Source: Tubulanus polymorphus
Taxonomy: Eukaryota; Nemertea; Palaeonemertea; Tubulaniformes; Tubulanidae
Direction: 5' to 3'
Length of the DNA: 64,000 bases
NCBI RefSeq assembly: GCF_964204645.1
Contig: NC_134028.1
Coordinates: 18,760,153-18,824,152 of the forward strand
Shown piece after piece: positions 35,272 through 44,655 of the stretch. How positions within the stretch are numbered: the first letter of the stretch is position 1; each line of letters starts with the position of its first letter. The notes under the pieces are model-generated. The model saw only the letters and a program-made list of their open reading frames with translations, was not told the DNA's origin and made no database searches. The translations under genes and the position numbers were made by a program.

Positions 35272-36336
35272 TTAACTAGATAAAATCCATTCATTAAATT
35301 TATCATCTTATCCTTTATATTTCACCAAAGAATACTTTTTTCCTTTAAGAGTTTTTGTTTTCAATACTTTTTCTATTTTGTATTCTATTTCATCTGGATT
35401 TGGTACAAGTGATAATTCTTGTTCATAGAAATAACCTAATATTTCTTCATCTTTTAGATCTTCTAATTTATAAACAAATGGTTTAGTTAATATTATCTTT
35501 TTAATCTTAAATATTTCTTCTGTAAAATTAGGGGTATAACCTTTATAAAATGTTTTTCTATATTTAGATATTCTAACATGTTGTCCAATTTTAAATTTAG
35601 GATCACCGAAATCATGTGTAACAAATGCTCCATATAAATTATTCCAAACTATTTCTGAATTATCTTCTTTTCTAGCTTGTATAGGTTTCATATTTATAGA
35701 ACTATGTTTAGAATTATTATAACCTTTCACTAAATCACCTAACACATCGATATATTTATATGTTTCATTAGCAGTAAAATATTTCCACATTCTAGTTTTC
35801 AATGTTTTATTAAATCTTTCTATAATAGATGCTTTTTTATGTGAGTGTGTTGAAAAATAATCTACATCGTTATCAGATAATAGTTTTTAAAAATGTTTAT
35901 TATAGAATTCTTTACCTTCATCAAATTGTATCTTATCTGGAATAGCTTCTTTAAATATTGATTTAAAAGCATTTGTAACTTCTATACCAGTTTTATTTTT
36001 GATTGGAATTGACCATGCGTATCTACTGAATATGTCTATAACATTTAATATCCAGAAATATCCTTTGTTGTATTCCTCTAAGTTCTTCATGTCAATTAAA
36101 TCTGCTTGCCATTGTTGTTCGATATATGAAACCATAACTTTTCTTGTTAAATAAGTTTTATCCATTTTCTTGTGGATTTGATATGTTGGTTGATTTTGTA
36201 ACCATGATTTCAATTCGCTATATTTTATATTTTCTTTATCGGATTTAATTTTACCCCATAATTCTGAAACGTTAGAATATAATACTTCACTTTCTGGGTT
36301 ATAATATAAATCTCTTAAATATTGTTCTTTTTTCAT
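35272..36336 (-). pseudogene. retroviral-type integrase with chromodomain
   Basis: About 354 codons. The catalytic core has the first Asp in WQADLIDMKNL (near 36,100), then FWILNVIDIFSRYAW, the second Asp in IQFDEGKEFYN (near 35,920) and the Glu in ASIIERFNKTLK (near 35,825), a DDE set with about 33-35 residues between the last two. The C-terminal part has FKIGQHVRISKYRKTF, then a chromodomain-like YKIEKVLKTK, KYSLVKYKG and FNEWI. Polinton integrases carry such a chromodomain. In-frame TAA codons occur after the FYNKHF residues (about 35,885) and after VKYKG (about 35,311). The enzyme would join element ends to host DNA with a 6-bp stagger, which fits ATCAGT. Confidence 0.95.
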
Positions 36337-36342
36337 CTTATT

Positions 36343-36714
36343 TTAATCCATTGATAATAATTTAGATTTAGTTTCAATGACTTTATGATTTGACTTATTT
36401 TCTGGTATGATAGGTTTATTATCATTGGAATCATTATTGTTATAATCAGATTTATACTTATATTTATATATTACACCGGATAATATAATAATTGTGATTA
36501 ACCCAATTGTAATATATAAGTAATTATTTCTTCCACTATTAGAAGAATCAGATGGATTGTTATTTGAATTAATATCAGATAATTTCTGTGGCTCATTTAT
36601 ATCAGTTAATTTCTTTTTCTTAGCTCTTTCAAATTCTGCAGATCTTTTACCTAATTCCCTATCCCATTTTATTTGTTTCTCGGATCTAACCTTTTTCTTA
36701 ACGCCATCACTAAT
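36343..36714 (-). pseudogene. single-pass membrane protein, start lost
   Basis: About 123 codons open, 6 bp upstream of the integrase. Lysine-rich helix (RSEKQIKWDRELGKR, FERAKKKKLTD), an Asn/Ser linker, then one membrane segment (YLYITIGLITIIILSGVIY) and a hydrophilic tail. The first codon of the frame is ATT, where an ATG may have been lost. No family recognised. Confidence 0.5.
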
Positions 36715-36723
36715 TTATTTTAG

Positions 36724-37296
36724 TTAATTTTTGTTCTGATTCATTTTCTGTTTCGCCGTTTGGTTGTAGTACATCTGTTTCGTTCTTACCTGATTTTCAT
36801 TCCATAGGTTTGATGTGACACCAGTAGAAATTAATGTCATAAGCGATCCTAATTGGAATGAAGCATACCCGATCCATTTTTGTAATTCAGTCATAACTAA
36901 GTAGTCATCTTTCAAATCACTATATAATTTATTTTCATCATCAATTGATATTTGCCGGTTACATAACTTTGAGTAACATTTGACAATACCATCTGAAATA
37001 GAATCATTTATTCTAGCTAATCTAGCTTCTTCATAAATCTTAAAATATTTTATTACTTTATCTGGTTTCATAGAGTCTAGTTCTTGAAAAGTTATTATTT
37101 TTCCCAAGAAATCCTTAGATTTCCCTCCAGCAATCAATAGTTCTAGATGATGCTTACAATATAAATAGTATTCATAATCAATATTGTTATTAACTTGAAT
37201 AGAATTAGAAACAACTGGATCCTTATTATCACTTATACCCAAATCATCGAATGTTTTTTCAATATCAATACTATTCTTACTCGATTTCTTTGACAT
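36724..37296 (-). CDS. unknown Polinton protein
   Basis: 190 codons, intact, ATG at 37,296 in the context CTAATATAAATGTC. Mostly helical: LYCKHHLELLIAGGKSKDFL, KVIKYFKIYEEARLARINDS, LYSDLKDDYLVMTELQKW, and a glycine/leucine-rich stretch near the C-terminus (GYASFQLGSLMTLISTGV) that could be membrane-active. It lies between the HNH gene and the membrane-protein gene in the minus-strand block. A protein of this size and helical pattern accompanies the capsid genes in other Polinton-like elements; the role is unknown. Confidence 0.6.
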   Translation of the reverse strand: MSKKSSKNSIDIEKTFDDLGISDNKDPVVSNSIQVNNNIDYEYYLYCKHHLELLIAGGKSKDFLGKIITFQELDSMKPDKVIKYFKIYEEARLARINDSISDGIVKCYSKLCNRQISIDDENKLYSDLKDDYLVMTELQKWIGYASFQLGSLMTLISTGVTSNLWNENQVRTKQMYYNQTAKQKMNQNKN

Positions 37297-37396
37297 TTAT
37301 ATTAGAGAAATTTAATAAGAAAAATATTATAAGTATTATAAAATGATACCAGTATCTCTTTAGATTAATACTAGCTTAGTTAAAGGTAAAGAATTT

Positions 37397-37489
37397 TAGT
37401 ATTAGTTATTGTTTTTTAGTATTTTTTATTTGTGATATAAAGTATTCTTTTTTGAAAAGAAAATATTAAAAAAACAATAACTAATACTA
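37397..37489. repeat. inverted repeat upstream of 37,296 gene
   Basis: TAGTATTAGTTATTGTTTTTT (37,397-37,417) pairs with the complementary block at 37,469-37,489, separated by 51 bp. It lies between the HNH gene end and the start of the next minus-strand gene. It could be a transcript end for one gene and a promoter part for the other. Confidence 0.75.
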
Positions 37490-37542
37490 GCTAGTTGAAG
37501 GTATGTAATTTTTAATATTTTTCATTTAAATTATATTAATCT

Positions 37543-38106
37543 TTAACCGCTCATTAAAGATTCAACGTATTGTTCATTATTCGGATCATTGTTCCATTGA
37601 TCAATAAATTTCTTTGCCTTTGTTAACTGTTCTAAATATAACTGTAAATCTAGTTTATTAGATTTGATTTGATTTTCTTTCTTTTCAAGAGGTCTTCAAT
37701 TTTTCCAATTCCAAATAAGTTTTTTATTGTGTTCATCATTCATGTTAAATTTAGATATCGGTAACACATGATCAATATGGTAATAATCCCCATAATTATC
37801 TATGTTCATTTTATCGTCGAATTGAAATATAATCCATGATTTGAGAAATTCATCTGAACAACCCAACAAATTAGATAGTGTTTCTGAATGCGTTTCTTTG
37901 TTGAATAATTGTGTTAATCTAGATCTGGTATATAGTTTAGTAGAAGTTTTACAGCAATATTGAAAACCATCTTTGCTAATCTTACGCTTACTAAATTCTG
38001 TTAAAGCTAATTTATCTTATTCACACTTAGAACACTTCTTGTAGTATATATTTATAACACCAGTGTTATTTGTAATATTGATAGTTTGTGGTTGTTCTGG
38101 TTCCAT
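37543..38106 (-). pseudogene. HNH endonuclease
   Basis: 188 codons from ATG at 38,106 (context TATAATAAATGG). The N-terminal part has a Cys pair (YYKKCSKCE) and a second (FQYCCKT), zinc-ribbon-like. The nuclease core has YYHIDHVLPISKFN (the His/Asp/His), then N-rich residues and RPLEKKENQIKSNK, the usual HNH ending. In-frame stops are TAA after CSKCE (about 38,019) and TGA just before RPLEKK (about 37,695). It is the outermost coding gene at the right end. HNH enzymes cut DNA; here it might serve homing, end processing or competition, which is unknown. Confidence 0.85.
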
Positions 38107-38130
38107 TTATTATACATATTTTTTTACATA

Positions 38131-38487
38131 TATTCATTCTGTAAATTCTGTAAAATAGAAACAACCGACATAAAATATCAAAACGTGTTCGCATGAGGCA
38201 AAAGCGCGCATACAGGCGCGCTTTTGCTTAATGCGCATGCGTTAATCATAATTATATATTCATTCTATAAATTCTGTAAAATAGAAACAACTGAACACAG
38301 AAAATTCAAACGTATTCATGTCCGCGTTACATGCGTCAGTCACATGCGGCCATTGATGTCCGCTTTTGCTTAATGCGCATGCATTAATCATAATTATATA
38401 TTCATTATGCAAATAGAAACGACTGAACATAAAAATTCACCAAGCAGATTTACACAATACATTATACAAGTATGTTCAGTCGTTTCT
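38131..38487. repeat. direct repeats with hairpin at the right end
   Basis: A segment beginning TATTCATTCTGTAAATTCTG recurs at 38,131, 38,258 and (shortened) 38,399. Inside are a perfect 12-bp hairpin GCAAAAGCGCGC / GCGCGCTTTTGC with a 6-nt loop (38,198-38,227) and a TTAATGCGCATGCGTTAA near-palindrome repeated once. The array ends in an inverted pair AGAAACGACTGAACATA (38,415-38,431 and complement 38,471-38,487). Strong GC islands in AT-rich DNA. Candidate regulatory or replication region. Confidence 0.8.
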
Positions 38488-38616
38488 TCCAATACATCAT
38501 TTGATTTCTATATATAAAATCTATAATTACAAACATTTTTTCAATTGCCGGTAAATATTTAACTACAACAACAAATGTTAAACTTAACCATTGGAGTCTT
38601 AATGTTTTTGAAATTC

Positions 38617-38748
38617 TTATATAGTTTCTTCTTCGATCTTTTGTGATTTTTGTGCTTCTACGACAATTTCTATTGGTTCGATATCCATTGCTGTTGATTC
38701 CTCAGTCAGAGAGAGTATCTTGAGTTTCTCTATCGCTTCTTGATGCAT
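38617..38748 (-). CDS. possible 43-codon acidic peptide
   Basis: ATG at 38,748, stop TAA at 38,617. Composition is acidic and helical (EAIEKLKILSLTEEST, IVVEAQKSQKIEEE). No relative recognised; it may be chance in a repeat-rich end region. Confidence 0.2.
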   Translation of the reverse strand: MHQEAIEKLKILSLTEESTAMDIEPIEIVVEAQKSQKIEEETI

Positions 38749-38943
38749 ATGACGTTTTATTAATCTAAAAGATATTAGTGGTATCTAAAAGATATACTAA
38801 ATACACTTAAATATATCTAAAGGTTTCATATTTATTAGCCCTAATAACTACAAAAAACAGTACTTACATTTAGATTTAGAATTGTAAACTATAAACCCCT
38901 AATTGCGTTTCGAGAGATAGAATATCCTAAGCGTTATTTTGTA

Positions 38944-39120
38944 TCATCTATTCAGTTCCGGCGTGCTTTCTAGAATGAACACGTCTCCGATTATGACGCG
39001 TCATCTATTCAGTTCCGGTACACCTTCTAGAATGTTCTACACGTTTTCGATTATGACTCGTCATCTATTCAGTTCCGATACACCTTCTAGAATGATCTAA
39101 TGTATATGTCTCTGCAGCAT
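38944..39120. promoter_or_regulatory. three tandem units with heat-shock-element-like motifs
   Basis: A 57-60-bp unit starting TCATCTATTCAGTTCCG repeats at 38,944, 39,001 and 39,061. Each contains TTCTAGAA. In the middle unit 39,025-39,037 reads TTCTAGAATGTTC, a perfect three-part nTTCnnGAAnnTTC heat-shock element; the outer units have two good parts. The array lies 350 bp inside the right terminal repeat. Confidence 0.6.
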
Positions 39121-39466
39121 ACTATGACTCATATGTCTCAGCGTCATAGTAACAGCTGTGACAGCTGTGAATTTATAGATTTATTCCATAGCTCTTTACA
39201 TAAAATGTATATGGGCTCAAATAGAATCATGTTCTAGTATAAACAGCTATGTATTATATTATGTTTATATATGAATTATTTCAATCACACTTTACTAACA
39301 CTTTTAATGTTTAACTCATACATATATAAATATTGAAATAATGTTTAAAATATATCTTTATATCTATCTATAAGAGCTCACACTTTACTCACACTGTTAT
39401 ATTGAATAATCTATCAATTTATATGTTATTCATATATATTTTATTCATGTATATAAATATTTTAAG
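39121..39466. other. AT-rich end region before the right terminal repeat
   Basis: No gene. TATATAAAT-type sequences and CACACTTTACT repeats only. Confidence 0.4.
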
Positions 39467-39704
39467 AGTAATAGGGGTTTAGTTGTTCTAGGTTAAAGGT
39501 TGAATGGTCGAGTTCATTAAAAACAAATATTAAAAGTAATTTAAAACTATAATATATTTTCATAGCCGTGTGTATTTTAGTTAAAAAATAGAATAATTAT
39601 TATTATTTGAATATATTTGATTATATGAATTTGTGTATTGTAAATAAATCAATTGGTCGCGGAGCGGAGCGGTAGCGAAGCGGAGCGACCAATTGATCTA
39701 TTTA
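39467..39704 (+). repeat. right terminal repeat, cut at its hairpin
   Basis: Starts AGTAATAGGGG, then a type-2 arm, the 16-bp stem (39,645-39,660), the loop and the returning stem (39,685-39,700, one mismatch), then TATTTA and abruptly the truncated gene of copy B. The bases TTTA (39,701-39,704) fit both the arm and the gene. The other half of this terminal repeat is absent here. Confidence 0.85.
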
Positions 39705-40532
39705 AATTGTTTCTGCGCATCAAATGAAGTGTTATCATTTCCAACTATTGGGGATCTTGTTTCAACTTGCACGCCTAAAATACAGATCAAATAAGTTCTA
39801 ATTGATTGATTTATTCTTTGTATTCCAGCTTTAGTAAAACCTTCACTATTTTCTAAAATGAAATTAATCCAACCATTATTGTTTTGTTGTTGTATATTAT
39901 TATAATATTGTGGTAATCCATTCCAATTTAGTGTTCTTATATCTGAATTTGTCATTATTTTTCCAAATTACTTAGTATAAAATATTCCTAATCCACCCAT
40001 TGTACCAATTTTTGATCTAAAATCATTATTTGAATTAATATTAAATTCATTACATATTTTATAAAACTTAGAAAAAATTGATATTATTATTGAGTTCATT
40101 AAAATATTTTGAACCTGGTAAAGGACATTCTAATTCATTTAATATTAATTTTGTTTGAAAATATGTATGAAATCTAAAGAGTGATAATATTAATGGTAAA
40201 CTTGGTTTGTTTAAATGATCATTCCAACTTATACCACAACCAGTTGTTGCACAATAAACAGCAAAATTTAATTGTTTCTGCCAATATTTCATATTAGATT
40301 TTAATAACCATTGTTTTGCCTCATTTAAATTTCTAAAATCAATTGTATACACATGAAATATATTTTCCACCTTAACATTAAAATAATTAGTTTCAGTAAC
40401 ATAAATATATAAATCAATTAATGAATTTAAAACTTCATTTCTATATGAAATATCTTTATTTAAATCTATTGCTGGAATATTATATTTAATTGATTTATTA
40501 TATTGGAAAGCTTTTGGAAAACTATCTACCAT
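39705..40532 (-). pseudogene. conserved unknown protein, copy B, truncated
   Basis: Inverted copy of 21,875-22,706. It has the same TAA (39,968-39,970) and the same frameshift, plus its own TAA replacing a Glu codon near 40,066. It ends after the residues AQKQFK at the junction with the terminal repeat, losing the last third of the gene. Copy B reads SFDAQKQF where copy A reads SFDVQKQF. Confidence 0.85.
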
Positions 40533-40942
40533 TTATATAATTAAAAAATTAATAATTTATTAATTCTTTTAATAATTTATCTTATTCTTCAACTGTTATA
40601 TGACCATTTAAACTTATTGTATAATCTAGTGTATTCTTTAATTTATTAATTTCTTTTATATTAGTTTTAATTTTTCTTTATTACTTTTTATATTCAATTT
40701 TGAACTTATACCAGTTAAAACACTTGAACTTAATCCTAATACACCAATTGATATAGCTAAAGGTGTTAATGGACTGAATATTGCTAAAAATGTTATTACA
40801 GAACTAATTGTAACCGAACCACTAATAATAAAATAATATATAATTTTACTTTTTAAATATTTTTTCTTTTTTATCTTTAAGTCACATTCAAATTCTAATA
40901 TTTGTTTTTCTAAATATGTTTTTAATTTAGTTTTATTTATAT

Positions 40943-42399
40943 TGTAGCGGAAATTCCTGTTAAATAGTTTAAAATGTTGTCGTTAATGTATAGTTTGTTT
41001 TTCCGCTACGGAGCCCTCCTCATTTTTTTTTTAATTGTAATGTTTTTGGGCGATAATTAGCTCGCCCCTTTCATTTCCCATTCTGTGCACCTCATTTTCT
41101 CTGCATATAGTAGTATAATTAATTTCAGCTTTTAATAATCAAAACTTTAGGTTGATCACTTTTCGCTCTCACCTTATTCTACTATGTAAGATCCCGATTT
41201 ACTATTTGTACAGTCGTCTAAACTTTTAAACTCGGAGCTTTTGCGCGGCGGCCATGTTTTTTGTGCTGTGTGACGTCATCCTCCATGCACGGTGACGTCA
41301 CACTGCGCGGAATCTATAAAAATGGGTCAGCGCGCGCAAACGTCACTCTCGTCTCGACCCACATTGATTTGAGGTAAACAATAACACGCGCTCTCCTGGC
41401 CTGGGGCAACCCAGGTCAGGCCGGGCTCTGACGTTAGTCAACTCGACGATATGTACCTATTTTTAATCCATCGGGAATAGTCAACCTGGCGGCTTTTTCC
41501 TTTTACCTTTTTACTTTTATGCCATGGCATGAGCATTATTTTGGGTCTTCGTGGGCCTAAATTTAGCGACCATTGAGTCATTAATCGTGGATTTTTGCAA
41601 GGAAGGAGAGATCCTTGCACTAGCCCTTTTATAGATTATAAATAATTTATAACTAAGATAGATTATGATTTATTTTGAAACAATTTATTTAACCCTTTTT
41701 TTTATTTGAATGAGGTGTACAATTCAATTATTGTGATAAAAACTTCACGTGCAATATGTAAATATGTATATAAATTATACAGTAGTTATTCGTTTCTGAA
41801 ATAATAATTTTCTATATTATTCAATACAAGACTTATCACTGTCGTGGGGGGTGGCTTCTGGACGAAGTAGGATCCACTTTCTTGAGGCCAGGTTTATAAA
41901 TCTTATTCTTAATGAAGTGGCGAGTGTCGGGGTGTCTTTAGACACATAGATGGGGGCAAGATACTACGCCAGGACGAGGAGATCGTGCAGGGAGGCACTC
42001 GATATGATGTTACACCTCGAGGACCTGAGGAAAAGATGCGCCGGAGCTCGGGTGACTGTGAGGTTCCGACATCGAGTCAAGGGCCCTGACTCGATAGACC
42101 TCATGGCGGACACCTGTCCTGTCTGGTCCGTGTAATTGGGTCAATAGCTAAGACTTACCTCTGACACTCGCTTCCTTCTCTCCTATTCCTTTTTTACGAA
42201 CTATAAACTTTTTGTCTCTGAAGCTGTCCATCCCTTCGGCGGAAACTTTCTGAGGATTTCCCCTTTGTAGTTCCACTCCCCGGGACTACAGGACCAAGGC
42301 GGACCCTGTAGCCACGCTTATTGAGGAGACCTGAAGATCACGACACCTATCGGTCGCTACCAGAGGATGACACTAAATCGCGGACGCGTACCGGCTACA
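40943..42399. mobile_element. solo LTR
   Basis: 1,457 bp starting TGTAGCGG and ending GGCTACA, i.e. TG...CA with the 6-bp inverted ends TGTAGC/GCTACA, flanked by the 4-bp duplication ATAT. Copy A has the uninterrupted site. It has no internal coding region or second LTR, so it is a solo LTR left by recombination. Family unknown (BEL/Pao or Gypsy). It is much more GC-rich than the host element. Confidence 0.88.
41271..41320 (+). promoter_or_regulatory. LTR promoter: two CRE sites and TATA box
   Basis: TGACGTCA occurs twice (41,271-41,278 and 41,293-41,300), followed by TATAAAA at 41,315-41,321. This is a compact promoter typical of a U3 region, giving the orientation of the LTR as plus. Confidence 0.7.
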
Positions 42400-42462
42400 A
42401 TATCATGAGGAATAATATCAATATTATCAACTTTATCATCCATTTATTTAGCAAAGAAATTA

Positions 42463-42885
42463 CTAATTAGTAAATCTATACGCTACAAATATAACAATAA
42501 CAGTTCCACCTAAAATCCATATTATTTCATATTTCTGTTGTTCTTTACTTGGGGTATAATAATCTGATAATTTAGGTTTGTATAGATGTAATTTTTCTTT
42601 ATTGGTTACCGCGTTATATAAACTCATTGCATCATCAACTGATTGAAAATCTCTATGTGAAATCTTCTGATCATATAATTCCTTGTTAATATAATCCATA
42701 TAGTTTTGTCTTTTTTCTCTATATTCTTCTGCAGCTTTATTGTATTTCTGTAATGTTAAGTTACGTCTTTTTTGTTCTGATAATGATCCATTTTTATCAA
42801 TATGTTTAAATAAATAACCACCACCAGTAAATGCTAAAGCGTTAACAATTGCCGATCCTATAATAGTTATAACTGCAGGAGCCAT
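42463..42885 (-). CDS. conserved double-membrane-segment protein, copy B
   Basis: 140 codons, intact, inverted copy of 20,982-21,404 with a few changes (KRRNLTLQ for KRHNLALQ, SKEQQKYE for SKEQPKYE). Same start context. Confidence 0.65.
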   Translation of the reverse strand: MAPAVITIIGSAIVNALAFTGGGYLFKHIDKNGSLSEQKRRNLTLQKYNKAAEEYREKRQNYMDYINKELYDQKISHRDFQSVDDAMSLYNAVTNKEKLHLYKPKLSDYYTPSKEQQKYEIIWILGGTVIVIFVAYRFTN

Positions 42886-42909
42886 TTATTTAGTAAAATA
42901 ATTGCGCAT

Positions 42910-43131
42910 TTATATAGGAGGAATATATTTTTGTTTTTCCAAATAATCAATAGTTAAATTAGATAAAGTTACTGCCAACGTTAATTTTAAAATATCATTT
43001 ATATCAAATCTATCAACATTAACACTTACCATTTTAAATACTTTTTTTAATACCATTGAATAACCAACAGTTCCAACTGATAGTAATGCTCCATTATATA
43101 ATCCAGTTATTATCCACTTATTATAACTCAT
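42910..43131 (-). CDS. small membrane protein, copy B
   Basis: 73 codons, intact, inverted copy of 20,736-20,957 with Tyr for Asp at position 3. In copy B the overlap with the upstream gene is lost because that gene ends one codon earlier. Confidence 0.65.
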   Translation of the reverse strand: MSYNKWIITGLYNGALLSVGTVGYSMVLKKVFKMVSVNVDRFDINDILKLTLAVTLSNLTIDYLEKQKYIPPI

Positions 43132-43488
43132 TTATTTATCAAAAAAATTGCTATCTTCAAAATATTTAGTTAACTTATTTATGATTAATTCAACATTTAT
43201 TTCATTACTAGTTTCATTTGTATATATTTCAATTATTATTTTTTTAATATCATCGATGATAAAATCTTCATCTAATTCATAAAATCTTAAAGATTCTCTA
43301 ATTAAATTAGTAATCTTTTCTACATTTAAAGTTTCTTTATCTATTGTTGTTTCATACTCAAATGTTGTTTCATTAGAAAATGCAATATTTTTGATATGTG
43401 TTATTACATCAGTAATGTTAAATTTCATTTCTTTCTCACGCTTAAAATCGAACCCAAAACATATACTCGGTCCAACAGTTATTTTCAT
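43132..43488 (-). CDS. unknown Polinton protein, copy B
   Basis: 118 codons, intact, inverted copy of 20,380-20,739. It starts MKIT rather than MNIT and ends NFFDK rather than NFLINK. Confidence 0.6.
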   Translation of the reverse strand: MKITVGPSICFGFDFKREKEMKFNITDVITHIKNIAFSNETTFEYETTIDKETLNVEKITNLIRESLRFYELDEDFIIDDIKKIIIEIYTNETSNEINVELIINKLTKYFEDSNFFDK

Positions 43489-43504
43489 TTATATAATGAA
43501 AAAA

Positions 43505-44256
43505 TTACTCTTTACATCTTATAACTAATTCATAAATTACAGGAAAGTTATTCAAATCAATTAAATATCCATTGTGATTTCTTACTTCTAATTTAAAATT
43601 ATTAAATTGAGGAAAACAAGGTTTAAAATCACATTCAGCTAAATTATAATTTATCTATTGTTTAACATTGTTCAATGGTAAAATATTAAATATACTAGAA
43701 TTACATGTTGTATCTTTAGTTGCTTCAAATGTTTTTGTAGGATCAAATAAATTGCAATAAATATAAAAGTGTGTAAAAGGTATTATATTTAAAATGCCTT
43801 CTACGTTTACTATAACAACATCTGGTGCAATTCCTACCAATTTAGCTAATGGTTTTTTTACTATAAATGCATGTTGACTTTCATCAAATACCTTTATTTT
43901 AATTTTATTTGTGCTATCACTTTTTATAAATCTAATTAAAAATTTATCATCTTTTCTAATTTTCTTAACCGTGCTCTTCGATTAATTTCTTGAGATAATG
44001 TTTCTAAATCATATAATCCTGGTTTTAAAATTAGATGAAACCATTTATTTACATTTCTAATATGAATTAAAAAAGTATTATGTTCAATAGTTTTATTCGA
44101 TATATTGTAAAAAGAATTACATAAACCTATATTAACTAAATTTAAATCAACACAATTCTTGAATTCTCTATCTAATTGTATAAGTAAATTATGAGATTTA
44201 TAATTTGAAAGTTTTCTTGAATCAACAAATATTCTGTATTCTTTTAATTCTACCAT
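43505..44256 (-). pseudogene. penton-like protein, copy B
   Basis: Inverted copy of 19,612-20,363. It is less damaged at both trouble spots: near 43,960 it lacks one base rather than two, and its C-terminal YLIDLNNFPVIYEL is in frame. The TAG at 43,655-43,657 is shared with copy A, so even the better copy is dead. Confidence 0.6.
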
Positions 44257-44273
44257 TTATTTTACATATTTTC

Positions 44274-44626
44274 TTATTCGAAATCTATTTCATGGTGCCC
44301 TTTTTCATTCTTACCCTTATATATGAAATAGAAATCACCTGAACATAATTCTTCTAGGTCTTCACTTGATAATCTATGAAATCTATCTGGTAAATATGTT
44401 CTGAATTTATATTTATTTCCTTTTAATCCTTCATATTCTAAGTGTATAAAAATTTATCTCCATATTTGTTAGTAACTGTATCAATATTTGTAATTAGATA
44501 TTTCTTATGGATTATTAATTCTTTTAACTTCTTTAATTTATAATCTACTGATTTGACATTTGAAGTATCTTTTATTCTATCTAGAAATAATTTGTTGTTC
44601 TCACTGTTTGCTTGTTTACTCTCCAT
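44274..44626 (-). pseudogene. small possible ssDNA-binding protein, copy B
   Basis: Inverted copy of 19,243-19,593. It keeps the ATG (MESKQANSENN) that copy A has lost, but a frameshift at about 44,450 ends the frame early (DKFLYT). Confidence 0.5.
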
Positions 44627-44655
44627 TTTAATAACATATTTTTATTAAAATTTGA

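Larger units (their letters stand above)
40549..42443 (-). pseudogene. coiled-coil membrane protein, copy B, split by solo LTR
   Basis: Inverted copy of 21,424-21,858. Start ATG at 42,443; 44 bases later the solo LTR (40,943-42,399) interrupts it within an ATAT site. It shares the TAA (40,582-40,584) with copy A and has an extra frameshift near 40,672. Confidence 0.85.

Noticed and set aside
41950-42135. 61-codon frame in the solo LTR
   Set aside because: LTRs rarely code, and no motif supports it.
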